From the NCBI GenBank assembly GCA_964373815.1, contig CAYJWI010000003.1:10252-74251 (forward strand): 64,000 nt of DNA. Direction: 5' to 3'. Of this stretch, positions 1 through 7,911 are shown piece after piece; the stretch's first letter is position 1; each line of letters begins with the position of its first letter. The notes beneath the pieces are model-generated. The model did no database searches. It was not told the origin of the DNA and was given only the letters and a program-made list of their open reading frames with translations. The translations under genes and the position numbers were made by a program. Source of the DNA: UBA10205 sp964373815. Its GTDB lineage: Archaea > Iainarchaeota > Iainarchaeia > Iainarchaeales > Iainarchaeaceae.

Positions 1-38
1 ATTCGCAGGGAAAAAAGTTTTTTGGGTGAATTCAAAAA

Positions 39-1145
39 TTATTTTTCCACCCTCACCCCTTCTTCCGAAATTTTCGCGTCTATAAGAATTATCCCGCTCT
101 CCTTCCACTCTTTTGCAATCCTTTCAGGCTTCGCGTTCCTGAAATAAATGCATATTCCGCAGTCCCCCCCGCCCGCGCCGGAGACCTTTGCAGAGGCGTA
201 ATATTTTGTCGCTATTTCCGCCATTTTTCTATGCTCCGGTGTTTCAATTTCCGCCCCGCTCTGTTCCCCTAGCTCGCGGAGCAGTTCTTTGTTCTCGTCA
301 ATAAGTGTCAGTATTTCCTTCTCCTCTTTTTTTTCAATGGCTTCAATGAGCGCTTCAGTCGTTTCCTTTATCCAGAAAATTATTTTCTCATACTCGCCCT
401 TCTGCGTGGTTTTGAATTTTTCCATTTTCTGCACGAGTTCTTTGGTCAAGGAGCTTTTTCCGGTAAAGCCAATGAGCATGCCCATGTTCTCCGGCAGCTC
501 TATCCGCCTGTGCTCTAGCAGCGGCCATTTCTCTTGGGCTATTTGGTGTATTTTTTTGCTTTTCATCTCCCCCGCAAGCCACTTTGCATCAAACCTTTTG
601 TACACGAGCGCGCCGCCGAATGTAGAAGCTGCGGCATCAAAGCCCGAGCCTATTTTTCCCTGCGCCTTGTAGTGCGCGATTATGCCGAGCTTGAAGAGCG
701 TTTCCTTCCCCTTTTCGCTTTCAATCCCAAGCCCGTGTAGTTTGAGTATTGCGCCAATTATCGCCACCACTGCCGCGGCGCTGCTCCCAAAACCGGGTTT
801 CATCTGCGTGCCGTTGATTTTAATGGCGCTTATTTCCGATTCTGTTTCGAGGGAAAAGGCCTTCGCTTTTGCGCCCTTTCCATATAGGTATGCGAGCGCT
901 GTTTCTATTGCGTTTTTTGTGAAGGAGAGCTTTTCGTCGGGTTTTTCGAACACAACCTCTTGTCCAACAAATCGCGCTTTTGTTTTTATGCCAAAATCCT
1001 TGAGATTCACGCTCATTTCCTTCCCTTCCTGCGCTTTTGCATAAACCCTCTTGTCAAGGCTGAGGACTATGCAGGGAACGCCGTTTTCGAGTATGCTCCA
1101 CTCGCCTGATAGCATTATTTTTCCGGGTGCGGAAACCTTCACCAT
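39..1145 (-). CDS. Phosphomevalonate kinase (GHMP kinase)
   Basis: Phosphorylates 5-phosphomevalonate to 5-diphosphomevalonate in the cytoplasm, the second kinase step of the classical mevalonate pathway. The protein (368 residues) opens with the GHMP lead-in KVSAPGKIMLSGEW, has the glycine-rich ATP loop PGFGSSAAAVVA near residue 118, and a GSGFDAAASTFGG segment near residue 167 typical of phosphomevalonate kinases, plus a C-terminal SGAGGGDCG loop. Its ATG overlaps the TGA of the upstream Nudix gene by 7 nt, so it is the last gene of the mevalonate operon. Family assignment rests on these motifs and the neighbouring decarboxylase; most archaea lack this enzyme and use other routes from phosphomevalonate. 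Confidence 0.9.
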   Translation of the reverse strand: MVKVSAPGKIMLSGEWSILENGVPCIVLSLDKRVYAKAQEGKEMSVNLKDFGIKTKARFVGQEVVFEKPDEKLSFTKNAIETALAYLYGKGAKAKAFSLETESEISAIKINGTQMKPGFGSSAAAVVAIIGAILKLHGLGIESEKGKETLFKLGIIAHYKAQGKIGSGFDAAASTFGGALVYKRFDAKWLAGEMKSKKIHQIAQEKWPLLEHRRIELPENMGMLIGFTGKSSLTKELVQKMEKFKTTQKGEYEKIIFWIKETTEALIEAIEKKEEKEILTLIDENKELLRELGEQSGAEIETPEHRKMAEIATKYYASAKVSGAGGGDCGICIYFRNAKPERIAKEWKESGIILIDAKISEEGVRVEK

Positions 1146-1639
1146 TTTTTCGCCTCCAGATACATCCCAAATGTCTGCTCGAGCCCAGGGCTTATTTTCT
1201 TCAACCGCTTTATTATGCCTTGCGCCTGCTTTGGCGAAACCAGTTCAGCTTTCTCGACTTCGCTCTTCTGCAATTTCATTTTCCCGCTTCCCGCGCCCAT
1301 GAAAACCCCTAGCATGAAAGAATCCGGGTATCGCTTGTCCTCTATTATTTTTTTCCCGAGGAATTGCAGGTTTTCGATTTTCAACCCCAATTCCTCCATA
1401 ACTCCCCGTTTTGCTGCCTGCTCGTAAGTCTCCCCACTTTTGAGTGTTTCCTCTACAAAGCTCCAGTTGCCCGGCCTTATTTCCTTGCGTTTTGACCTTT
1501 TCTCGAGCACCAGTTTTCCACCGGCCTCAACATAGATTCCGGCGCACCTGTAAAGGAAGCGCCCGCTTTTTGCTTCCTTCCTTGTTGCCTTCCCAATGAC
1601 TTCATCATTTTCGTTGATGATGTCGACTATTTCTTCCAT
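1139..1639 (-). CDS. Nudix hydrolase of the IDI-1/YfcD type, candidate IPP isomerase
   Basis: A 166-residue Nudix-fold protein. The N-terminus (EEIVDIINENDEVIGKATR) matches the COG1443 group that contains type 1 isopentenyl-diphosphate isomerase and E. coli YfcD. The Nudix helix is at residues 67-84 (GETYEQAAKRGVMEELGL), with Gly where a hydrolase Nudix box has the first Glu of REUxEE. In true type 1 isomerase a catalytic Cys follows the WTN motif in a CGHP context; here the segment reads NWSFVEETLKSGE with no Cys or His. The operon position argues for isopentenyl/dimethylallyl diphosphate metabolism; the residues argue against the textbook isomerase mechanism. It lies 3 nt after the decarboxylase gene and overlaps phosphomevalonate kinase. 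Confidence 0.75.
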   Translation of the reverse strand: MEEIVDIINENDEVIGKATRKEAKSGRFLYRCAGIYVEAGGKLVLEKRSKRKEIRPGNWSFVEETLKSGETYEQAAKRGVMEELGLKIENLQFLGKKIIEDKRYPDSFMLGVFMGAGSGKMKLQKSEVEKAELVSPKQAQGIIKRLKKISPGLEQTFGMYLEAKKW

Positions 1640-1642
1640 ATA

Positions 1643-2662
1643 TCAGAACAGCCCCTTGTTCAGAAGTTTCGCCCCTTGTCCGGCATGGCATAGCATTGTC
1701 TGCTTCACCGCTTTTATTCCTTCGAGCCTTTTCTGTATTTTTTTTGCCTGCGGATCTAGGCAGAGAACCTTGACCTGCGGCCCGCCGTCAATCGTAAAAT
1801 AGCATTCAACCCCTTCCTCGCGCATCACCATCACTTCTTTCATTATAGTGATTGTCTCCGGCTCCCAGTAGATTATGTGCGGGGTTGTGGTGTGCATCGT
1901 TGCGTGCATTTTGAGGGCGTTTAGTTCCGCGGTTGCGCCAAGTAGGGTGAACTTTTTCTCCCCCACGGCTTCTCTCATGCAGGAGAGGTCAGATTCTATT
2001 GTTTCGAGCCAGGATTTGTAGAGCGGCGAATTGGCCACTGTTTGTGCCATTCCCGGCCGTGACTTTATTTTTTTCTCCTTCGGCGTGACAACGGTTACAA
2101 CCATTGCAAGTTCTGGCCAGTGCTCTTCTGTTGCAATTTGTTTTGCATAGCTGTCCGAGCCGTCTTCGAGGCCCCCTCTCACCCATTCAGCAAAGCCGCC
2201 GTAAATGCTCCTTGCCGCGCTTCCACTCCCCCTGCGCGCGAGCATGCTTAGCTCCTTTTTGTCAAGGTGCAATCCTAGCGCTTTTGTCGCTGCAAGGCTT
2301 AGCGCCGCAAACCCGGATGCGGAGCTCGCAAGTCCTGCGGCTTTTGGGAAATTGTTTTCGCTTTCCACTTTTGCTGCAAGGGAAGTTTTGGCCATCCTCC
2401 TAACAAGGTCGAGGTGTTCAATCACCCTTTCCAGTTCCTCGCCTTTGGATTTTTTTCCGTCAATCACGACCTCGTCCTTGATGTTTTTTCCGGAGAATTC
2501 AACTGTTGTCGTGGTGTGCAGTTTGTCTAGCGTCATCGATATGCTCGAGTTCTGCGGCAGGATGAGCCGCTCGTTGCGCTTTCCCCAGTATTTCACTAGC
2601 GCGATGTTAGAGTTTGCTGTTGCGGTGGCTTTCAGATTTCCACCCCTATCTTTGTCCTGCAA
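1643..2662 (-). CDS. mvaD: Diphosphomevalonate decarboxylase
   Basis: Converts diphosphomevalonate to isopentenyl diphosphate using ATP. The 339-residue protein has the family start ATATANSNIALVKYWGKRN, the phosphate-binding NFPKAAGLASSASGFAAL loop, the ELNALKMHATMHTTTP segment and the C-terminal IDGGPQVK stretch carrying the conserved Asp. Because a phosphomevalonate kinase is in the same operon, I read it as the classical diphosphomevalonate enzyme and not a phosphomevalonate decarboxylase or mevalonate 3-kinase, which share the fold. The start is a TTG that overlaps the end of mevalonate kinase by 31 nt; no ATG lies upstream of the conserved N-terminus in this frame. Confidence 0.9.
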   Translation of the reverse strand: MQDKDRGGNLKATATANSNIALVKYWGKRNERLILPQNSSISMTLDKLHTTTTVEFSGKNIKDEVVIDGKKSKGEELERVIEHLDLVRRMAKTSLAAKVESENNFPKAAGLASSASGFAALSLAATKALGLHLDKKELSMLARRGSGSAARSIYGGFAEWVRGGLEDGSDSYAKQIATEEHWPELAMVVTVVTPKEKKIKSRPGMAQTVANSPLYKSWLETIESDLSCMREAVGEKKFTLLGATAELNALKMHATMHTTTPHIIYWEPETITIMKEVMVMREEGVECYFTIDGGPQVKVLCLDPQAKKIQKRLEGIKAVKQTMLCHAGQGAKLLNKGLF

Positions 2663-3561
2663 ACCTCGAATCCGGCTTTTTCACACGCTTTCGCGACACT
2701 TTCCTGCAGCGCTTTTCCGGGTGTGAGTGCGAGCATGTTCCCGCCAATCCCAGCGCCGGTGAGCTTTGCGCCAAGTGCCCCGCTTTGGATCGCAGTGTGA
2801 ACAAGCAAATCAAGTTCCCTGCAACTAACCCCCATTTCCTGCAGGAGTTCGTGGTTTTTGCCCACGAGCTTTCCCACTGTTCCCCAATCCTCTTTTTCTA
2901 TTGCCTCTCTTGCCTCAAGTGCAAGCTTTTCATATTCCGCAAACATTTCAGAGTATTTTTCCGGCTCCTTTTCCCGGTTCCGTTTCACCATTTCCACGAT
3001 TTCCCCCGTGTCATGTATTATGCCGGTGTCCGCGAGCACAACTTCCACTGGCTTTCTGATTTTAATTTTTTCAAACCCTTTCCCCTTCACAAACCACAAA
3101 AGCCCGCCGTAAGTCGAAACCGTGTTGTCAATCCCGCTCGGGTTTCCATGGAAGAGCTTTTCGACTTCGTATGCGATTTCGTTCACCCTCTCGTTTCCTA
3201 GCCCTAGCCTGAATTTTTGGTCGAGGCACCTTATGATTGAAACACCGAGCGCAGCGGAGCTTCCCATGCCGCCCTTAATTGACATGTTTGTTGTGAGCTT
3301 TAGCCTGAAGTTTTTTTCTTTTATGCCAGTTTCTTTGAATACTACATCCAGCACTTGGTCGAGCCTTTTGTACTTGTTCTCCCCGTACCTTACTAGCTCC
3401 CCTGTAACCAAATCGTTCGAGATTATGCCGTTCTTGTTTTGCGCAAAAGCGCAGGTGGTGTTCAGCTCAACCGATGCGGCAATCCCCGGCAGGCCGTATA
3501 CCACGAAGTGCTCTCCGAAGAGTATCGCCTTTCCGTAGCCGATTCCTATAGCTTGTTTCAT
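2632..3561 (-). CDS. mvk: Mevalonate kinase
   Basis: Phosphorylates mevalonate to 5-phosphomevalonate. The 309-residue protein shows the GHMP N-terminus GYGKAILFGEHFVVYG, the ATP loop KGGMGSSAALGVSI near residue 106, and SGIDNTVSTYGGLLWF near residue 160, all typical of mevalonate kinase; the C-terminal KLTGAGIGGNMLAL loop is also present. I start it at the ATG at 3561, since the open frame extends upstream without conserved sequence. It follows the DUF35 gene after about 70 nt and is followed by the overlapping decarboxylase, consistent with a single transcript. Confidence 0.92.
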   Translation of the reverse strand: MKQAIGIGYGKAILFGEHFVVYGLPGIAASVELNTTCAFAQNKNGIISNDLVTGELVRYGENKYKRLDQVLDVVFKETGIKEKNFRLKLTTNMSIKGGMGSSAALGVSIIRCLDQKFRLGLGNERVNEIAYEVEKLFHGNPSGIDNTVSTYGGLLWFVKGKGFEKIKIRKPVEVVLADTGIIHDTGEIVEMVKRNREKEPEKYSEMFAEYEKLALEAREAIEKEDWGTVGKLVGKNHELLQEMGVSCRELDLLVHTAIQSGALGAKLTGAGIGGNMLALTPGKALQESVAKACEKAGFEVCRTKIGVEI

Positions 3562-3634
3562 GCAGGGCCCTCTAATAATTGGCTTCAAAATATTTAATGG
3601 GATACCCGGACAAAATTTATGTAGCAAAGAGGGT

Positions 3635-4039
3635 TTATGCAATTACTTTGAACTTATACCCGTACGCTATCGCGCCTTCCTTGTCCGTGTCCGAGATTTT
3701 GCGGAAAACCTTCTTCACTTTCGCGCCGATTTTCACTTTCTCAGGCTCCGAATCAACTATTTGCGTAAGCACTCGCACCTTGTTCGAAAGCTCTATTATC
3801 GCAAGATAGTAAGGAGTCTCATTTTCAAACCCGAGCGGCCCTGCGAAAACCTCTGTCCAGGAAAGTATTTTCCCCTCGCGCGGCATCTCTTTTGGCGAGA
3901 GCTTTCCCCTCCTGCCGGTCGCGGGGTCCATCACGCGTGCGGGGAAGAACTCCTGTCCTGTTTCAGTGTTTATGTTCCCCTCCATCCTATACCTTTCTGG
4001 GTACTTTCTCCAGTGCAATGGCAATGAACCTTGGACCAT
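3635..4039 (-). CDS. DUF35 OB-fold protein of the thiolase/HMG-CoA synthase complex
   Basis: Archaeal DUF35 proteins bridge acetoacetyl-CoA thiolase and HMG-CoA synthase into one channelling complex; the three genes are usually neighbours, as they are here. This 134-residue protein has the usual layout: N-terminal helix (PLHWRKYPERYRMEG), the former zinc-ribbon region (GQEFFPARVMDP) and an OB-fold (GKILSWTEVFAGP to the end). The four zinc-binding Cys of most homologues are absent. The ATG at 4039 has an AGGTGA Shine-Dalgarno site 6 nt upstream, so I prefer it to the GTG at 4081. The gene begins 11 nt after the thiolase stop. Confidence 0.85.
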   Translation of the reverse strand: MVQGSLPLHWRKYPERYRMEGNINTETGQEFFPARVMDPATGRRGKLSPKEMPREGKILSWTEVFAGPLGFENETPYYLAIIELSNKVRVLTQIVDSEPEKVKIGAKVKKVFRKISDTDKEGAIAYGYKFKVIA

Positions 4040-4050
4040 TTTTTCACCTT

Positions 4051-5217
4051 TCACGCTCTCCTGTACAAATGCACGACGCACGTTGCCCCTGAACCGCCGA
4101 CGTTATGCGAAAGGCCTATTTCAGCGCCCTTGACCTGCCTCTTTCCCGCCATGTCATTGAGCTGCCAATATGCCTCAATTGCCTGTTTAATTCCCGTGGC
4201 GCCAATTGCATGACCAAATGCCTTAAGTCCGCCGCTGGTGTTTACTGGAATTGCGCCGCCGATTGCGGTGTTTCCCTGCTCCGTGAACTTCCCGCCTTCT
4301 CCCTGTTTGCAAAATCCTAAAGCTTCAATTGCCATTATCTCGGCCGGACTAAAACAATCGTGGACCTCTGCAAAGCTGATATCTTTTGATTTAACTCCTG
4401 CAAGCTTATATGCCTGCTCTCCGGCTATTTTTGCAGATGCAGTTTCCCAAAGATTTTTCCTGTGCGCAAGCGCGAGCGTGTCGGATGCCTGTGCGGAAGC
4501 AATTATTTCAACCGCTTTGCCTGCCACCTTCATTTTCTTTGCAACATCTGTTGCGCAGAGTATTACGGCGGCGGCTCCATCACTGATTGGAGAGCAATCC
4601 AATAATTTTAACGGGGATGCTATATATCCAGATTTCATTACGTCCTCAATTGTAATTTCGTTCCTGAATTGGGCATAAGGGTTGTGTACTGCATTACTGT
4701 GGTTTTTGACTGAAACGGCTGCCATCTGCTCCTCTGTTGTTCCAAATTTTTCCATATGTGCGCGTGCCATCAGAGCGTAAAGTGCAGGGAAACTTGCCCC
4801 CACGAAGAGTTCTGTTTCCTGGTCTCCGGCTCCGCCTAAAGCGAACCCTGCGTCTTCAGTGCTTACTTCCGTCATTTTCTCAATGCCGCCCACTGCCACA
4901 ATATCATATAGTCCGCTGGCTACTGCTATGTATCCGTTTCTAAGTGCCACCCCCCCACTTGCACAAGCGGCCTCAATTCTTGTCGCAGGAATGGGATTCA
5001 AACCTAATTGGTCGGCAATAAGCGCTCCGATGTGCTCCTGGCCGATGAATCTTCCCGATGCCATGCACCCGCCGTACACGGCCTGTATGTCTTTGCGTTC
5101 AAGGCCAGAATCAACAATTGCTTTTGTCCCGGCTTCCGCTATAAGCTCTTTGAAATTCTTATCCCAATGTTCACCAAACTGGGTCAATCCAACAGAAATA
5201 ATAGATACGCTTCTCAT
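4051..5217 (-). CDS. Acetyl-CoA C-acetyltransferase (archaeal thiolase)
   Basis: Condenses two acetyl-CoA into acetoacetyl-CoA, the first step of the mevalonate pathway. The 388-residue protein has the nucleophile Cys in the EAACASGGVALRNGY motif (near residue 85), the GHAIGATG histidine motif near residue 335 and a C-terminal HNVGGSGATCVVH segment as in archaeal thiolases of the SCP-x/acetoacetyl-CoA thiolase group. It sits directly upstream of the DUF35 gene. Its ATG is preceded by a GGGTGA site that also contains the stop codon of the 34-residue membrane microprotein, suggesting coupled translation. Confidence 0.9.
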   Translation of the reverse strand: MRSVSIISVGLTQFGEHWDKNFKELIAEAGTKAIVDSGLERKDIQAVYGGCMASGRFIGQEHIGALIADQLGLNPIPATRIEAACASGGVALRNGYIAVASGLYDIVAVGGIEKMTEVSTEDAGFALGGAGDQETELFVGASFPALYALMARAHMEKFGTTEEQMAAVSVKNHSNAVHNPYAQFRNEITIEDVMKSGYIASPLKLLDCSPISDGAAAVILCATDVAKKMKVAGKAVEIIASAQASDTLALAHRKNLWETASAKIAGEQAYKLAGVKSKDISFAEVHDCFSPAEIMAIEALGFCKQGEGGKFTEQGNTAIGGAIPVNTSGGLKAFGHAIGATGIKQAIEAYWQLNDMAGKRQVKGAEIGLSHNVGGSGATCVVHLYRRA

Positions 5218-5221
5218 TTTT

Positions 5222-5326
5222 TCACCCGATTTGAAACCCCGAAATTGAAGACAAAATAAAACCGACTAATTGAATTGCAATTAGGATAATTGCGCTGTAC
5301 AAAACAATCTCTTTAAGCTGTTCCAT
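5222..5326 (-). CDS. 34-residue single-span membrane microprotein in the mevalonate operon
   Basis: A short open frame fills the gap between HMG-CoA synthase and thiolase. The peptide begins MEQLKEIVLYS, continues with about 20 hydrophobic residues (AIILIAIQLVGFILSSI) and ends SGFQIG, so it should be a single membrane helix. Its ATG lies 2 nt after the synthase TGA, with GGTGGATGAGG just upstream as a ribosome site, and its TGA lies inside the thiolase ribosome site 4 nt before the thiolase ATG. This tight packing on both sides is what a translated gene looks like. Function is unknown; a membrane tether for the soluble thiolase/DUF35/synthase assembly is one possibility. Confidence 0.6.
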   Translation of the reverse strand: MEQLKEIVLYSAIILIAIQLVGFILSSISGFQIG

Positions 5327-5328
5327 CC

Positions 5329-6381
5329 TCATCCACCAATTCCCTTAATCTTCTTCCTGTGAATCACGTACTGCGCGTAATCGACGTATTCCTTCTCTTT
5401 TATTGCCTCTAGCAGCGGCACTTTCGCGCGCTTCTTCTCAATGTTTTTTGTGGTTGTAAGTATGAAAGAATCGCTCCCCGCTCCCGAGCCGTATGACGTT
5501 ACGAGTATTTTTGCCCCCGGTTTTGCAACATCGAGAACCGATGCAAGCCCGACCATCGAAGCTCCCGAGTATGTGTTCCCGATTAATGGCGTAAGCATGC
5601 CTTGTTTTATTTTAGAATCCTCGAAGCCGAGTATTTTCGCGGTGCGCATTGGGAATTTCCCGTTCGGCTGGTGGAAGACCGCGTAATCAAAATCCTTCGC
5701 CTCCATCCCCGCTTTTTTCATCATGTTTTTAGAGGCGCTTATCACGTGCCTGAAGTATGCAGGCTCTCCTGTGAATCTTCCCGCGTGCCTTGGGAATTCT
5801 GCGTGCTGCCTGCGCCAGAAATCCGGGGTGTCGGTTGTGAAAGAGTAAGTGTCGTTTATTTCCGCAATTATTTCCTCTTTTTTGTCCCCTACAATGAATG
5901 CCGCCCCCCCGGAGCCGGCAGTGAACTCCAGTGCGTCCCCCGGCCTTCCCTGTGCGGTGTCAGCGCCTACGGCAAGGCCGTACTTTATCATTCCAGCTTT
6001 CGCAAGGCCATAAACTATCTGTAGCCCCGCGGTTCCAGCCTTGCATGCGAACTCGAGGTCAGCGCACATGTAATCCTGTCCGGCATTTAGCGCTTCTCCG
6101 ACAATTGAGGAAGTTGTTTTCACAGCGTACGGGTGCGATTCCGAGCCGATGTAAATCGCCCCGATTTCTTTTGGGCTGATTCCCGCAACTTCTATTGCGA
6201 GCCTTGATGCCTCAACAGAAATCGTGGAAGTGTCCTCGTCCCATGATGCAAGCGCCTTCTCCTTTACCCCAAGGCTGTTCGATATTTTCTTTCCGTCCTT
6301 TTTCCAGACGCGCGCAATTTCCTCAACAGTGATTCTTTTTTTGGGAACATATGCTCCGTAGCCTACGATTCCGGGGTTCAT
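5329..6381 (-). CDS. Hydroxymethylglutaryl-CoA synthase
   Basis: Condenses acetoacetyl-CoA and acetyl-CoA to HMG-CoA. The 350-residue archaeal-type protein starts GIVGYGAYVPKKRI, carries the nucleophilic Cys in DLEFACKAGTAGLQI near residue 112, and has the FHQPNGKFP histidine motif near residue 238 and GNTYSGASMVGLASVLD near residue 268. The ATG overlaps the TGA of HMG-CoA reductase by 4 nt (ATGA), so the two are translationally coupled. It is followed at once by the membrane microprotein and then thiolase and DUF35, the partners expected in the archaeal complex. Confidence 0.93.
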   Translation of the reverse strand: MNPGIVGYGAYVPKKRITVEEIARVWKKDGKKISNSLGVKEKALASWDEDTSTISVEASRLAIEVAGISPKEIGAIYIGSESHPYAVKTTSSIVGEALNAGQDYMCADLEFACKAGTAGLQIVYGLAKAGMIKYGLAVGADTAQGRPGDALEFTAGSGGAAFIVGDKKEEIIAEINDTYSFTTDTPDFWRRQHAEFPRHAGRFTGEPAYFRHVISASKNMMKKAGMEAKDFDYAVFHQPNGKFPMRTAKILGFEDSKIKQGMLTPLIGNTYSGASMVGLASVLDVAKPGAKILVTSYGSGAGSDSFILTTTKNIEKKRAKVPLLEAIKEKEYVDYAQYVIHRKKIKGIGG

Positions 6382-7625
6382 TTTTTCGCCTCTATTATCT
6401 CTTTTGCCCTTGAAACGCTTATATTCCCTTCCCTAATCATCCGCTCGGCAACATCCTCGACCTGCTTTCCCGCAGCGCCGGCAGTTACCGCAATGTTTTT
6501 CGCGTGCAGCTTCATGTGCCCTTTCTGTATGCCTTCAGTCGAAAGCGCCTTGAGCGCGGCAAAGTTCTGCGCAAGCCCAACTGATGCAATAACTTCCGCA
6601 AGCTCGTTTGCGGTCTTTACCCCAAGAAGTTTCATGTTGATTTTTGCGATAGGGTGGGTTTTCGTAGCCCCGCCAACAAGCCCAACCGCGACTGGGAGTT
6701 CTATTTCCCCGACCAAATCTCCCTGCTTGTTTTTGTAGTATTTTGTGAGGGGCTTGTACTTTCCGCCCAGCGAAGCGTATGCGTGCGCCCCGGCTTCGAT
6801 CGCGCGGAAATCATTTCCGGTTGCAATCACCACGGCATCTATTCCGTTCATTATGCCCTTGTTGTGCGTTGCGGCGCGGTACTCGTCATTCGCGGCGAAT
6901 TCGTAAGCATCGAGAATCCCTTCAATGGCATCTTCGCCTATTTCCCCTTTTTTCCAGATAGTTGTAGCCTTCACTGTGCGGTGCACCGCGAGGTTTGAGA
7001 TTATTTTGAGCCTTGTTTTCCCGCCCGTGAGCTCTTCTAGCATTAGCGAGATGCGCTCGCACATGGTGTTCACGGCGTTCGCGCCCATCGCATCGCGCAC
7101 ATCCACAAGCAGGTGCAGCACCACCATTTTTCCCCTGCCAGTGGAAATTTCCCTGCCTTCTATTTTTTTCGCGCCTCCGCCGAATTTTACGAGTGTCGAA
7201 TCCCCGGAGTTCGCTTTTGCTAGGATTTCCTTTTCCGCTGCGAGCACTTTTTTTATAGCTTCCTTTCCATCCTTTGCCCCAACTATTTGTATCTGCCCAA
7301 TCATAACAGGCTCGCTAGCTTTTGCCTCAAAGCCCGAAGAGAGTTTTGCCGCATTGCTCGCGGCGGCAACAACGCTAGGCTCCTCAATTGCAAAGGGCAC
7401 GAGGTATTCCTTTCCATTCACTGAAAAATTTGTGGCGATGCCGAGCGGAAGGCCCATTGTGGAGTAGACGTTCTCTATCATCCTGTTCGCGGTCTCGAAA
7501 TCGAGCCCACCATACTTTTTGAGCGCTTGCAGTTCCTCTTCCGTAAGGTCTGCGAACTCCTTTACTATTGCAAGCCTTTGCTCGAGGCTTTTTTCGTAGA
7601 ACTTGCTGATTTTAGAGGTTTTCAT
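6378..7625 (-). CDS. HMG-CoA reductase, class II
   Basis: Reduces HMG-CoA to mevalonate, the committed step. The 415-residue protein matches the class II (Pseudomonas mevalonii-like) form: ENVYSTMGLPLGIATNF with the catalytic Glu, NKGIMNGIDAV with the Lys, ATGNDFRAIEAGAHAYAS with the Asp, and the C-terminal IQKGHMKLHAKNIAV with the late catalytic His. Most archaea have class I; class II in archaea is usually credited to transfer from bacteria. I start it at the ATG at 7625, which has a TATA-like AATTTAA centred 30 nt upstream and no ribosome site, so the operon mRNA is probably leaderless. Confidence 0.92.
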   Translation of the reverse strand: MKTSKISKFYEKSLEQRLAIVKEFADLTEEELQALKKYGGLDFETANRMIENVYSTMGLPLGIATNFSVNGKEYLVPFAIEEPSVVAAASNAAKLSSGFEAKASEPVMIGQIQIVGAKDGKEAIKKVLAAEKEILAKANSGDSTLVKFGGGAKKIEGREISTGRGKMVVLHLLVDVRDAMGANAVNTMCERISLMLEELTGGKTRLKIISNLAVHRTVKATTIWKKGEIGEDAIEGILDAYEFAANDEYRAATHNKGIMNGIDAVVIATGNDFRAIEAGAHAYASLGGKYKPLTKYYKNKQGDLVGEIELPVAVGLVGGATKTHPIAKINMKLLGVKTANELAEVIASVGLAQNFAALKALSTEGIQKGHMKLHAKNIAVTAGAAGKQVEDVAERMIREGNISVSRAKEIIEAKK

Positions 7626-7651
7626 GTGTAACACTGATTGGTGCTTCAAAG

Positions 7652-7658
7652 AATTTAA
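7652..7658 (-). promoter_or_regulatory. TATA box of the mevalonate operon
   Basis: On the minus strand TTAAATT is centred about 30 nt before the HMG-CoA reductase ATG at 7625. No purine-rich ribosome site lies between, so transcription likely starts at or next to the ATG. It falls between the stop of the 41-residue gene and the reductase. Confidence 0.5.
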
Positions 7659-7668
7659 GGCTGGCGAA

Positions 7669-7794
7669 TTAATATGATTGGTGCAGCCTGTGCCTTGCTG
7701 TTTTTGCGAGGAAGGTGCTCGCTATTTCTTCCTGCCTTTCCTTCTTGGCCTTTCCGGCCTTTATAAGCTCTTTTGTGCTAATTGCTTTTGCCAT
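7669..7794 (-). CDS. 41-residue basic protein, leaderless
   Basis: A short open frame encoding a charged, probably helical 41-residue protein, beginning MAKAISTKELIKAGKAKKER and ending in a His/Arg-rich tail. I do not recognise the family. Support comes from its promoter: TATTTAAAG is centred about 29 nt upstream of the ATG, the same geometry as recognised genes in the window, and there is no other gene for that box to serve. The mevalonate promoter lies just after its stop, so it could be read on its own or into the operon. The net charge is positive, so nucleic-acid binding is possible but not shown. Confidence 0.45.
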   Translation of the reverse strand: MAKAISTKELIKAGKAKKERQEEIASTFLAKTARHRLHQSY

Positions 7795-7818
7795 TTTGTT
7801 CCTTTGTGCTGGAAGCAC

Positions 7819-7827
7819 TATTTAAAG
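7819..7827 (-). promoter_or_regulatory. TATA box of the 41-residue gene
   Basis: CTTTAAATA on the minus strand, centred about 29 nt from the ATG at 7794, in an otherwise non-coding stretch. Confidence 0.5.
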
Positions 7828-7911
7828 CTTACGTCTTTTGTCCATCTAAAAGTTGGCATATGACGAATTAATGGTTTTTTGGTTTTTAGCGTTTTTTGGG
7901 TTTTGGAGCCT

